Assembly: GCF_003473485.1 (NCBI RefSeq)
Contig: NC_053044.1
Span: 53,918,091-53,982,090 of the forward strand
Source: Medicago truncatula
Lineage: Eukaryota > Streptophyta > Magnoliopsida > Fabales > Fabaceae
Direction: 5' to 3'
Length of the DNA: 64,000 nucleotides
Below, piece by piece: positions 1-12,151 of the stretch (within the stretch, counting starts at the first letter, position 1; each line of letters opens with the position of its first letter). The translations under genes were made by a program, and so were the position numbers. The notes below the pieces were generated by a model. The model was not told the origin of the DNA, did not search any database, and worked only from the letters and a program-made list of their open reading frames with translations.

Positions 1-134
1 TTGACCTTGTAACCTCAAGGGACAAAGTTTAAATTCTCCATAACAAATTGTAAAATGATCATTAGTACTACTACTAATACATGCACAGGTAATGCAAAAC
101 ATATAAATTTTCAATGCAATGTTGGTTTCCTTAC

Positions 135-2036
135 CACGGCCTGTGACGAAGAAGATGAAAGCCTTTCGCTATCAAATGAGAGTGATGTAAATTCGGTAGG
201 GATGGTTGATTCCAAAGACATCCTTCCGTGAATGATAGACTCAAAGCTGTAGTTTACATCTGATTCTGAGCTACATGATATCCAAGGGCCTGGCTCTGAG
301 TTGTTATGCAATGGAGGCAACATGCGGTCCGTACTCGACCTTCCAGAGCTTACAAAAGATATGTCACCATCTGGCTTATAATTTTCCATATATTGTTTGG
401 TATTGTAACCTTTCCTAGTGAATGGTGACCTGCATTCAATAATTTTTTTTTTTTTGATTCAGATGACAATTACAAATTAATAGAAACTAATTAGTGCATC
501 AAGAATAAAACATTTGCCATGTTATGTTACTAACCTGAATGAATCTGTTCCATCTTGCAATTTGCGTTGTGCAGCATCATAGGAATTCCTTGCTTGTTCT
601 ACAAGAAACCACATTTCTTAGTGAGCAAGCAACATGGTGATATTACACATAATAGAACTAGATGTGTAAAGGTGTATGAATCTAACCTTTTTCACTTTGC
701 TCCAACACCAAATTTATGTCTGATTGGTCTTGTTCGATAGTAGTTTGACTAACTTGTAGAGGGGAAATGTTCGGAGCAGGACGAGAAGCAGATCGCATCG
801 ATTGAATCTTTCCTTTGCCAATGACATAGACTGTACAAAAATCTGGTGCCCCTTTTGACACTGTTCCAGGAATATCTGATACCTTGAATCTTCTGATATG
901 AAAAAAAAAAAAAATTCCTTAAGAAATTGAATACATACTGATAAAAATCTCTTAACCAAGCTAGAAATTTAAACTTTTATTAATGTTTGGCGATATAAAG
1001 TTGAAACAGTGCAATCTAAAGTTACATATTGATTATTTTTCATGTTAATTATCAGAATGGATGGACGGTACAAAACTAGAAGCTAGAAGTAAAATTTGTA
1101 AAATGTGATGTTACTTAGAGAAATGGATGTATACTTGAGCAAACTAGTTTTTGTTGAAGAGCCAAGAATCAGATGCTCAATTCCTGCCTGCGAAGCATAT
1201 TCAATCAACGCTTTTGACACATCTGCATCTTCTAGTAGTACATCCTTGCATTGTATCTTTGCCACCAAAAGAAACACAAAAAACAAAGAGATTATAAGAT
1301 TCTATATAATGCATGGAGTTCTAAATTTACCACTATTGCAAAATATACCTGTATTTCAGTTTTATATTTTCTTTTAAGAAAAATGCAACTTACATCTTTG
1401 CGTGTACAGAAGACGCGATATGGGAGGAAAATGTTTTTGTTTTGAGCTTCTGGTTCTTTACATATTGTTAAGCCATTAGCATTTATCCCTGACCCTGCAA
1501 TCAAACAATTGAGAAATCAAATCAATATTGTAGCTATTATAAATAACGTACTTAAATGCTGCCAGGAGGCAAAAAATCATAGTAAAATATTTATAAAAAG
1601 AAATGTAGTAAAATCTAAACGCACGTTGACACAAATAAAAAGAAGACAATATATCAATCTGCATGCTAGCAATAATAATGTTTACACAAAGAAACATTGT
1701 AAAATATTTATACACGTTAGAACAATAAAAAAAGCTAAGAGACGTGTCCGTCTGCAAGCCAATAATAATAATGTAAGCTTTATGCATATGGTAGAAAGAG
1801 CGTAATAATCATAATATGTACAAGGCTTACTTACTTATGGTGAAAAAAGAAGGTGATGAAGGAAGAGAAGGTGCCGAAACCCTGACATGGATGAGAATTA
1901 CAGTTGCATTTCTTGTGAGGAGATTGTCAACAACCCATTTGAGTGCATTTTGGCTTCCCTTTTCTTTGTCAATTGCCACTGCTATTAACCCCTTTACCCC
2001 TTCCTTGTTCTCTGATGAATTCTTTGGCAACCACAT
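135..2036 (-). CDS. USP-domain protein, 5' part of a probable USP/receptor-like kinase (runs off the window)
   Basis: Six exons are visible: 2036-1835, 1494-1394, 1256-1135, 892-687, 598-535 and 429-135. Every GT/AG junction keeps phase, giving 330 codons with no stop. The last donor leads into an intron that reaches the window edge. Residues about 14-160 form a universal stress protein fold: an N-terminal strand 'GLIAVAIDKEKGSQNALKW', then 'NLLTRNATVILIHV', and later 'DADVSKALIEYASQAGIEHLILG'. A 'SKGAPDFCTVYVI' strand and a Ser-rich linker follow. In plants this order (USP, linker, then kinase and often U-box) is the usual N-terminus of cytoplasmic USP-kinase/PUB proteins; the kinase part would lie left of position 1 and is inferred. 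The start is the first ATG, directly before the conserved strand. A shorter duplicate lies at 5735-6634. Confidence 0.85.
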
Positions 2037-2790
2037 TCCTCTTTTTCTACCAAAACTCTTAGTGTTCTTTCAATGAACACAAACCAAACTATAGAAACCA
2101 GAAAAAATAATCTCTTATCTCCCTTTTGCAACAAACCATTAAAACTCTCTTGTTTTTTGCATTTTTGAAAAATGAAAATAAAATGATAACATAACTTGTT
2201 GATTTTTGTTTTGAATCTCCTCTGTACCTCTTCTAGCAAAAGACTTTTTCGGTATGTGATTGATTTGTTTACTAATTTTCAGGTTCTTTTGTGTTAAGAA
2301 CAAAATAATAGTAAATGTTCAATTTTCCTCATACAACAAATAGCAACCATTTTTGGGCTTTTTTTTAAATTACTATTTTGAGCAATTTTCACTAATGTGG
2401 CAACCACAAAGATTGTTTCATTCAAACTCTTGTCTTAGAATAACCAAACTTTGCGGGCTATCTTTGACTTCGTCCTTCGTGGAATTATAAGACCGGAGTA
2501 TTATATTTGAACCATATGTAAAAAAAAAAAAAGTTTTTTTTAACCATGATATTGATACGAACTTTCCACCGCCGTTTAACATTCCGTTGGGGAAACTGTG
2601 GGGCATGCAAGATGGATTCTTTCCCTTCCAACCAGATTTAATCTTTTCTATATAAATTTATTTTAAGTTTATAAAGAATTCATTAGACTTTAAAATTGTT
2701 TTAACACATAATGTGAGCATGTATTTGTTTTGTTATGGTTATGATCAGGTGGGCATACATAGGGAAATGGATTTCTTGTTGTAAATGCAT

Positions 2791-5215
2791 CACATATTTA
2801 CATATCTCAGACATTGATTTAAATCAATGGTCCGAATCATTTAAAATTAATCTAAAAATTTCGTAATTTGAACCGTTCAATCTCTAATAAACGATTGAAT
2901 TCAATACTTGATAGCTACGATGATATCACAATATTTTTAATTATTGTATTTAGAGAGAGTTGCATGATATTTTATACGTTAAACAATCTCTATAGTTCCA
3001 AAGTAGTGTTTTGGTAGGTTCATTTGTTCATAAACTAAAACAAAGTAAAATTGATAAAATTAACATATAAGTAAACTTGCTACGATTAGACTTCCTTAAC
3101 TACTTTTCTAATGTATCATCGTGATCAATTATATACATTCAAGTTATCATCCATATCTTCACATGTCGTTCTTTGTACCTATTCATTTTCGACAAACGAC
3201 AAGTTATCTATTGTATTGTTTAACTGTTAACCAATATGAAATCATTAACGACCCGACAATGTTATGTGACTATAAACCTATGACTGTTCCTCATATTTTG
3301 CCTTCACATATGAATTATCCAGATCCATATTTTAAAATTCCTTTCCAAGCACTAATTAAATCAAAATATTGTTTTCACGAGTTGTCAATTCAGAAATGCA
3401 TTAAGAACAAGGAGAAAACATCAATATATTGAGTAACAAGAATATATATGATCGTCAAATCAAAAGTAATACATAAGAGTCATAGTTAACTACTTCTAAT
3501 CTCAACAAAAGAGAAATTAGTTATTCATACTCAATACTCATGGAGTGTTGGTAGCTTTACACAAAGAGAAGAAATCATGAAGATGAAATAAACATCCAAG
3601 ACGATTCATCACTCTTGAATAACGTCTCCTCCACCTTGCTAGCTTCATTTTAGTCTTGTCTCTCTGTATTTCTCCACAACATCCTCCAATGAATGAAGCT
3701 TGAGTTCTATTTACAGATGAAAGGTAAGTGGGAAATCGCTAATTGATGTAATGTTCGCTAAGCAAATTGACTTTTTCTTCATTGTGAAGTCTTTGTCAGA
3801 CATACTCCAAGTTACTAAACCCACTGCAAATCGCTAAGCCGCCTGATTAGATCGCTTAGCGATTTTGCTTTTTAAGACTTCTTTAAATCTCTGACTTGAA
3901 TTTGCTAAGCCACTAGTAAAACAGACTGAATTAAAATAAAGATTTTAGATAAAGAGAAGATGAACATCAAAAATATAAACAGGTTCACTATCAACCTGAT
4001 AGTTAATTCAGTCATTTCAACCTGAAGAATTTTCTACTAAACAGTCCTATAGACCAAAACCATGAGAGTATACCTTTGTTGTACTACCTTACTCCCATAG
4101 AGTCAGCTAAAATTAAGGTAGGTGGTGTTGAGATGATTTGCTGAATATGTCACTTCTCACCCTAACCTTTCACATTCTTATACTTTTACTTCCTTTATTT
4201 AATGTCACTTGTCGAGTAAGCCTTAATTTAGGATTTAATTTGGGGAGATGTGATGATGACTCTAACACTAATAAATGGACGCACAACGTCTTGAAATGTG
4301 ATGAGTTATACCATACAATTTCACTGCATGAAGTTATACTAGAATGTGTAGTTGCTCCAGCCTATAGTTATATCAGAGTGTCTCTCTTCGATAAGAGTAA
4401 CTATTCTCTTCGGAGCGCATTTATCCATAATAATGATCTTGCTTCATAGCAAGTATTTCTTTCAGTGTGCTTCCATACGATCTTCAATAATTGCCTTTAC
4501 AAAGTGTTTTACCAGAGGATCACCTTGATGTTCTTGATAGAGTACAACCATTAGTTCTTCATGTTCTTGACTGCGCACATTAAAAGACAATTTGTTCTCT
4601 TTGAGTGTTCTTCAAACCAACATGGTTTTTACAATCTCTCCATTTTTGTTGATGATAAACATGAACAATTTTCCTTTCTCAAAACAAATGTTCCTAAGTC
4701 GTTTCCGAGGCTCCCCTTAAATCCAGTATTACTCAGAATATATGTTTCATAAACACAAACATTTCAGATAATATTTGATGCAAAGAAATTATTATCATAA
4801 AGTAAGAAAGCATGCAAATTTCTAAGTCTATCATGATTTGATTGGCATTCTTAGTTTACACATGTTTCTTTTTGTTTGATTTTATTAATTTTAGTTCCTA
4901 TAGTATTCTCAATAGTATTCTCTTCCTTTTGTCCCCGGACAAAGAAGTGTGGAGAATAAAAAAATAATAGAGACATAGTAAATATTTAATCATAGAAAAT
5001 TACATAGGAATGAAAGATAAGCGGGCAACAACCTGCGCTGCTAATCCTTTTTGGATGACAAAACCAATCCTTCTAAAAACTACATCCATAGACCTAGGAG
5101 ATACAACATTACTATGTAATTTTTTTATTAAACACAACAAAAAATAGATTACTTAAAAAATGTCACACAAACCAGCAAAATAAAAAAAAGAAAACTTCAA
5201 GAAAATTCTAAGGTT
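2791..5215. other. Intergenic stretch between the USP copies; possible LTR-type fossil at about 3540-4090
   Basis: No gene is supported. Open frames at 3121-3432 and 4138-4449 have no recognisable domain. The 3540-4090 part, read on the minus strand, resembles the leader of a plant LTR element: a CTC-rich transcript start and a repeated 'atcgct(a/t)agcgat'-like palindrome near 3830-3870. If correct it is an old, broken fragment without coding capacity. The family is not determined. Confidence 0.3.
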
Positions 5216-5440
5216 TTAACACTCCTGGGGGTTTAGAATTTTGGCCAAGATGGTGTCCAAGACTTGCTGCATCTTTGCTCTATCTGCTTCTTCCTTCTCA
5301 TGTTTCTTCTTGATCACTTCGACAAGTTCGGAGAATGCCTCCTTTGTCACAAATTCCGTTTGTGAAGCAGGTTGACTTGTTGACACATGTTCTTGACCTG
5401 ATGCACTTTCTAGATACTCCTTTCTGATGCGATTCTATCT
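5216..5440 (-). pseudogene. Coiled-coil reading-frame remnant next to the short USP copy
   Basis: On the minus strand, about 73 codons are open down to a stop at 5216-5218. They are rich in Glu, Lys and Gln ('TKEAFSELVEVIKKKHEKEE', then 'ADRAKMQQVLDTILAKI'), which looks like a C-terminal coiled coil. The segment sits where the linker exon of the duplicated USP gene should continue: similarity to the other copy stops after a shared 'GYNT' stretch near 5450. No start codon or intact N-terminus is visible. The composition resembles C-termini of plant DNA-transposon proteins, but the family is not recognised. Confidence 0.3.
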
Positions 5441-5449
5441 AGTATTGTA

Positions 5450-7190
5450 ACCTGTCCCAGTGAATGCCAATGGTGACCTTAACCTACATCCAGTAGCATT
5501 TTTTTTGTTGTTGCTTTAGATGACTATTTAAAATGCATCATGAATAAAACATTTGCTAAGTAATGTTGCTTACCCGAATGGATATATTCCATCCCAGGAT
5601 CTACCTGGTGCATCGACATCAAAAGAATACCTTTCTTGTTCTAAAATAAATCACATTTCTTTGTGAGCAATAAACATTTTGATATTACACATAATAGAAC
5701 TAGATTTGTGTCTAATTGGTCTATTGATAGTAGTTTAATTGGCTTGTAGAGGGGAAATTTTTGGAACAGAACTAGAAGCAGGTCGCATTGATTGAATCTT
5801 TCCATTGCCAATGACATAGACTGTACAGAAATCTGGTGCCCCTTTTGACACCGTTCCAGAAATATCTGTTGCCTTGAATATTCTGATAAGAAAAAATAAT
5901 CCCTCGGTAATGGAATATCTTGAATTTACATGTTGATTATTGTTTGTGTTAATTCTCAGAAGGGATGGTAAGAAACTATAAGCTAGAAGTAAAATTTGCA
6001 AAATGTGATGCTACTTAGGAAAATGGATGCATACTTGTGCAAACTAGTTTTTGCTGAAGAGCCAAGAATCAGATGCTCAATTCCTACTTGAGAAGCATAT
6101 TCAATCAATGCCTTTGATACATCTGCATCTTCTAGTAGTACCCTCTTGCATTGTATCTTAGCCACCAAAAGAAACAAAATAAAACAAAGAGATAATAAGA
6201 TTCTATATAATGCAGGTAGTTCTTAATTGACCACTATTGTCAAAAATACTTGTTGTATTTCATTTCCACAATCAAGTTTGATCCCCAAACTTAGAATTGT
6301 TGGTCATAGATAGCATTGATATTTTCACTTTTATTTTTTCTGTAAAAGAAATGCAACTTACATATTTGCGTGTACAAAAGACGCAATATGGGAGGAACAT
6401 GTATAGAGCATCTGCATCTGGTTCTTTACATATTAATAAACTGTCATCGTCATTGTCATTAGCATTTATCTCTGCATCTGGTGGCAGAATTTTAACATGG
6501 ATGAGAATCACATTTGCATTTCTTGTGAGGAGATTATCAATAGCCCATTTGAATGCACGGTGGCTCTCCTTTTCGTTGTTTACTGCCACTGCTATTAATC
6601 CATTTACACCATCCTTCTTCTTTGGTAACGACATTCCTCTCTTTGCACCAAAACTCTTGATGTTCTTTCAATAGACCCAAACCAAACTTTAAATTCAAAA
6701 CCAAAAACATATTTCTTCTCTTTCCCTTTTGCAAAATAATAATAAGTAGAAAAAGTAATAGTAAATATCCAATGTGTTTGATTCGTTTACTTTGCTTTTG
6801 GTGTTCAAAAATCAAAACAAAATAATAGTAAATAACTAAATATCCAATGTTCCTTGTACAACAAGTAGCAACCGTTTTTGGCGTTTTTCTACCATTACTA
6901 TTATGAGAAATTTTCACAAGTAGGACAACCACAAAGCTTGTTTCATTCAATCTCTTGTCTTAGAATAACTAAACATTGCGGGTTATCTAATTTGACTCTG
7001 TCCTCCTTGAAATTACAATAGTGACCTAATAAACTGGATTGTTAGATTTTAACCAAATGTAATGTAAAAACTCGCTAATATTTATAGATTTATTTTAAGC
7101 TTATAAAAAAGTTCGTTAGATGTTAAAAATTGCTTAAACACAGAATATGAGCATGTGTTGGTTTTCTTATGGTCATGGTCAGGGGGAGCA
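5450..7190. repeat. Right copy of a tandem gene duplication (left copy about 430-2790)
   Basis: Introns, exons and upstream flank match the left copy in the same order and orientation. Examples are the shared stretch near 2410-2480 and 6930-6990 ('cttgtcttagaataac') and the shared far-upstream stretch near 2715-2765 and 7140-7190. The copies have diverged by substitutions and small indels, so the event is not recent. Confidence 0.7.
5735..6634 (-). CDS. Short stand-alone USP-domain protein (180 aa), tandem duplicate
   Basis: Three exons, 6634-6362, 6156-6035 and 5882-5735, join in phase to 181 codons including the stop. The product covers the USP fold only: start 'MSLPKKKDGVNGLIAVAV', then 'NLLTRNANVILIHV', 'DADVSKALIEYASQVGIEHL' and 'SKGAPDFCTVYVI', ending at 'SPLQAN'. 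Against the copy at 135-2036, the first exon is contiguous with what is exon 2 there, so that intron is absent here. A stop codon replaces a Gln codon in the linker, so no kinase would be made. The upstream flanks of both copies still match for several hundred bases, so promoter and gene were duplicated together. It could be a functional small USP protein or the remains of a decaying duplicate; the unbroken USP fold favours the first, but expression is unknown. Confidence 0.7.
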
Positions 7191-7211
7191 TAGATACATA
7201 TATCAGCGAAA

Positions 7212-7604
7212 TAGGCATTTTAAAAACTGACTCGATGATAGTTTCAGTAAGGGTACCGAGCCACTTATCGAACTGCCATCTACTGACCAAGTGATTCGGT
7301 CTCTACATATTGGTTTGCGCCAGTTAAAAAACAAAGAGAGGCTCAATTAGACCCCCACAATCTTGCAAAAAGCTCACCCATAATCTTGCAAAAAACCCCC
7401 ATATATAATCGGAACACACCTTCCGATCAGCTTTTTTTCCACTAAAACCTATAGAGATTCTACTTTTCAATAGGCCTTTCTTCGAGCAAAATGACGAGCC
7501 TGTATAGCAATTTCCTCCATAACATAACCAACCCAACACTTGGATTGAGCCGGACCTATCATTGGTTCTCGGTTGGACCGGTCTGCACCGGTTTTTAAAA
7601 CTAC
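7212..7604. mobile_element. hAT-like inverted-repeat fragment (about 390 bp)
   Basis: The left end 'ggcattttaaaaactgac' and the reverse complement of the right end 'gtagttttaaaaaccgg' form imperfect inverted ends. The inside has the alternating 'accggt' words typical of a widespread plant hAT-derived repeat. There is no coding capacity, and the target duplication is not clear. Confidence 0.4.
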
Positions 7605-8206
7605 GGCTATTTCAGAAGAGGTTATGTAACATAATAATAACTTGAAAAATAAAGCAGCAAAAAGTACGAGGAACATATGCAAAATTTAAACTTTTCAATA
7701 TAAGAAATAATGTAATGTAACCAATAAGGCACAAGAGATATTGTTTGTCTTAACCCTTTGGTTTTATAGAAAGGAGCCGTGATAATTCGGAGTTCAGAGA
7801 TGAGGTAAGTTAAGTATAACCAATGATTATATCAGCCAGGATTCGAAGGCACAAGAGATGTTATTTGTTCAAAAGAATCTAGGAAATATACTGAAAAGAA
7901 AAACCATTTAAATTTACTAGAGGACATAGTAGTCGTATATTTAGCAAAATAAGTATACAAGCATGCTCTAAATATATCCCATACACTGCTAAAGGAAGGG
8001 TTTGCCTAAACTTTTCATTAAATGGTAGAGTAATTGATCTGCTCAGACATTTCCCTTACAAAAACTTACCTTTCAAATAGTAGGCTTTAACAACTTAATG
8101 ATAGGAACAAAAGACATGTATTATCTTATGTTTCACAATTTGAAGTCCATCACTACCAAAGTAGCTCATGAATATAAGTGGTTGCAATCTTGTGTGATTC
8201 TATTTT

Positions 8207-9825
8207 CTACCAACATTGGTCATTGTTGACCTTCTCAAGACAACTAGGATGAAGATCATAGTCACAAACATCACAAGAGAATGTCCAGAACTTGCCTTGT
8301 TTCTTACAAGAATCACATACATATGCTTTGGCCATATCCAATTTAAGTAGATGTTCATGCTTGACATCCTCAACCTGTTGAGGCAAAGCCTCTCCTTCCT
8401 TTCTCAGGGCCGCTTCTAAATCTCTTATCCTCGATTCAGTAAATGGAAAAGCTTCTGCTCCGTATGAGGAGACCATGAACTGTCCATTCAAACTAATGAC
8501 TTTTCCATCTGGTCCAATGAAAACCAAAGCTGGGATTTTTTTTATATCAAAGATTCTACAGAGGTCATGCCTTGTTCTGTCTTCATATGGGATAGCAAGC
8601 CAAGGCATGCTAGTTCTGTTGACATTGAATTCTTTAAGGTCCCTATCTGTTGAAACTAAAACAATCTCAAAGCAGTGGCCCTTTGTATCCTTGAGATTGT
8701 TGTATGCATCTGCAAGTTGAATGGTGAAGGCATGACAAGGAGGAGACCAGTAGGCACCGAAAAATAGCCCTACAGTTTTCCCGGTTAGTTCAGATACAAG
8801 CACCTGCAATACAACAACGAAACATGTCAAGTTTTTTACTATAGAGAGTTCCATAACTGCACTCTATGACTTGACATCAAGGTTTTTAATGTCCTCGAAT
8901 AGCAACTCCTGCATCAGCCATATTTAACTGCAACCGCAATTTAAAATCTTGATTACCTACTGCATAGTAAACAAAAATTTCAAGTAGGGCTTTAAGATAC
9001 CTTTCTATCATCTCCTGAAATGAGAAAGTTGCGTCCTCCATGTGTCAATAATTCATCCAAATTTACCTCTTCGCGTTTTCTTTTATCTATGGCTTTCAAT
9101 TCCTCATGTCTCTTCCTTGTGAAAGGAAATGCATCAGCACCATAATCCTCAATCCACTCAATCATGTTTTTGTCAACAGTTAAGGCATCAGAACATAATG
9201 GAATGAATGATGGAATTCGATCAACCCGATATCTATCAATCAGTCGTCTATTCAATTTTGCATCAAATGGGACAGCTAGCCACGGCATACTCTTGATGTG
9301 TTCTTTAAATCCATCCTCATCATGGTCAAATGAGATGAAGATGATCTCTATATTTATCCCTCTCTTTCTCAGTGTTTCATAAAGACCAACAAGATGAGGA
9401 ATGAAAAGTCTGCAAGGTCTACACCAGTTGGCAGAGAAAAATAGACAGATGATTTTCCCATTGCAATCGGACAAGGGTACCTAATCTCATGATTCAAAGA
9501 TGGAAAACATTAGCTAGTTTAACCTAGATCAAAAAACTAAGCAAATTATGGAATTTGTTTTCTTAAGCCAGATTTTATCTTTATTTATTCATTAGAGTCG
9601 CAACAGGGTGAGAACACACGCGCGCGAGCAGACACACATAATACAGAACGAGAATTCTCAAGAAACTAAACTACAGTATACATAAATTTTTGAAGAAGTA
9701 AACTACAGTATATTATTATATACCTTCCTTTCACAAGATAAAAGGAACTCAACACCTTCAGCTGCAAAAACTTTCAGAACATCAAAGCTGTCAGGATATT
9801 CAGCTTCAAAATTTAGCCCTGCCAT
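8207..9825 (-). CDS. NRX2: Nucleoredoxin 2 (thioredoxin-fold oxidoreductase, C1-type zinc finger)
   Basis: Three exons, 9825-9724, 9480-9001 and 8803-8207, join in phase to a 392-residue protein, which from memory is about the length of Arabidopsis NRX2. Domain order: a short N-terminal strand ending 'FLLSCERK'; thioredoxin-like domain 1 with active site 'WCRPC' (about residue 50); thioredoxin-like domain 2 with 'WSPPC' (about residue 213); and a C-terminal DC1-type zinc finger 'YVCDSCKKQGKFW' with 'CDYDLHPSC'. Nucleoredoxins reduce disulfides on target proteins and in plants protect antioxidant enzymes such as catalase. Domain 1 keeps the CxxC pair. Domain 2 has lost its first Cys (Ser), so it should be unable to run a normal dithiol cycle. 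The start ATG lies 34 codons before the first intron. A probable leader intron lies upstream. Confidence 0.95.
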
Positions 9826-10640
9826 AGGAGCCTCAGAAAACAGATATACTCACTTCTTTACAAACTTTCTTGAAACCTAAATGATCAAGGATGAGCAAAA
9901 TATGAGTTTTAAAATAAACACCTAAAATTGATTAAATAACCTTATCCCTAAAAACATAACCCTCACACTTGTTGAATACTTTTGCAAGGAAAGATAGACC
10001 TAGAGACAAAAGCAATTCAGATTCTTGCAAGGGAATCTTTTACTTTAAAAAAAAAATAGGACACAATCCTGCAAATTAGGAATAAAGAATACAAAGAGTT
10101 TATGATGATCACGTAATATGGGAGGATATTCCTGTGTAAGAAGATGCTTCTGCCGAAGTGTTGCCTAGAAGCCTCTACTAATGGCACATCATCACCGCCT
10201 TCTCTAAACCACATATATATCACTTGATTGATTTGTATTATTTTTATATTGTCACATCTTTCAATGGTTTTCTTAGGAAATATGGTTGATACATGATCTG
10301 ATTTTTTATTTTTTTATGATCATATACATGTTATGAACATATCTTAATAAGGTGGGACCAAGTGTAATCAGATGATGGTAGATAACAAAATGCTTCATTT
10401 GTGTGGGAGTGTGTCTCAAGCAAGCATCACTTAAACAAAAACTAGATTATCGTTGCAATAAAAAACTAAAGCAATCTAAAAATAGATGCAAGTGCATGTT
10501 GTGCTGCAAATTAGTATTACTATTGTTAATAGAATTTTTGGAGTGAAAAAATTACCTTAAAGATGCGGAGAGAAAGGGAAGGAAGAGGTTGAGTCTCCAA
10601 GAAGAAATGAGATGATGTTAGAACGGTGGGACAATTAACG
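9826..10640 (-). promoter_or_regulatory. Probable 5' leader with intron and promoter of the nucleoredoxin gene
   Basis: On the minus strand an 'AAG/gtaat' donor lies at about 10,551-10,555, downstream of a purine-rich leader at about 10,556-10,620. A pyrimidine-flanked acceptor lies near 9880, about 55 bases before the start codon. This predicts a leader intron of about 670 bases. No coding sequence is seen in it. Confidence 0.4.
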
Positions 10641-12151
10641 CTTTTAATGTTTATATGACGTGGTAGGGTAGAAAGAAGACTTTGTTCCTTATCCAATAAA
10701 ATGCACTTTATTTATTTTAAAATATCATTTATTTAAGTTACACAATCTGAAATTAATAATCATTTTGACAAAAATAGCCATCTACTGACAACAAAATATA
10801 CGCCATTGTGGATTTTCATCATACCCCATTTATGTTATTTTAGGATTTTCTTCTTCAAAATTAAATAGTTTGGTTATTTGTTTTTTTTTTCTTTTTATGA
10901 AGAGCTTGGGCATATGCGTTCACTACTAAAAAGGATATGCTGACAGTAACTATCTGGGCAGCTGCAAGTACGCGTATCTAGCTCTTATTTTTTTAGCAAA
11001 TATCTGACTCTATCATGTGAGAATCATGTGCTTAAATTACTAATACTCTTTTTCTTTTAATCATTAAATTAATAATACTTGTTTGCTTTATATACCTTCA
11101 GCCTTTATTATAAAAAAAATTAAAATTAAATCCAATGCAATAGTTAGTTACAGTAACTTTTTAAATATTTTTACAAATATATCTTTATAAAAAAATAAAA
11201 CATTAAATTACATCGTTAATATTAAAAGATAGAAGTTAAATAAGGGATACACGAGTCTTTTAAACAATAGTTATACCTTAAAAATTATGATATTTTCTTA
11301 TAAATAAAAATAATTTTTTTAAAAAAATTATAATAAAGATTGAAAGTAGTGTTATTGTTATTTTATATAATTAACAAAACATTAGAATAACAATGAAATT
11401 TTATCTCACTAAGTAAGATCAACTACATAGATAAAACTACGTTATACTATAATATAATTTTGTTTAATGACTATTGCATTTTGATAATTTAAGTTATATT
11501 ATTGTAAGAGTTATCTAGATGTTTTCGATGTTAATTTCGGTGAGTTGATTTAACTTCTAGAAAAATTCCACCACCATCCTATGGGATGATCCCTCTAATT
11601 TTTTAAGTGTTTTATTTATTATTTTATCATTTTTTTAAAAAAGATTTTATATCTTTTTTTTATACTAATTAAACACTTACTATTGATCAATTTATACTAA
11701 CTAATTAAACACTTATTATTAAATCTTACACCAATTAAAACTCATCAGTTTACCGCATAAAGCCACTTTGTAACGACTTTTTCAAAATAACTACCAGATA
11801 ATTAAAATTCATTGGACTAAGTACGCTCCCTTTCTAATTGTCACCTGTTTTTCAATCAATGTAAAACGAATGGAAGGAGGCATTCTTTGACTCGAATTTG
11901 AGATATGCCACGAGACGAGGGCTTATTTAATGGTAGGTAGATAACATATGCTGCTGCAAATAGGAATTGTTGATGATAAAATCTCGAATTAAATTAAATA
12001 GCATAACATAGACCCAGAAAAAAAAAATAGCATAAAATGAACGGTACAAACCAGGATATGACTCGGTGCTTATCCACAACTCTTGTGTCTAGAAAATGAT
12101 ACTACACGACAATGACCATTTTCAATTTTTCACCAATTTCAATGGAATGGT
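10641..12151. other. A+T-rich intergenic region between NRX2 and RNASEH2B
   Basis: No gene or open frame with a recognisable domain. There are runs of A/T. A 'ctccctttctaattgtcacc' stretch near 11,827 resembles one end of a Stowaway-type MITE, without a clear partner end. Confidence 0.5.

Noticed and set aside
3121-3432. 103-codon plus-strand frame
   Set aside because: Composition follows the local A/T bias and no motif is visible.
4138-4449. 103-codon frame beginning with a hydrophobic, signal-like segment
   Set aside because: No family resemblance after the first 25 residues and no gene context; it lies beside a suspected LTR-type fossil.
8475-8720. Plus-strand frames across NRX2 exons
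   Set aside because: They are antisense shadows of conserved minus-strand exons.
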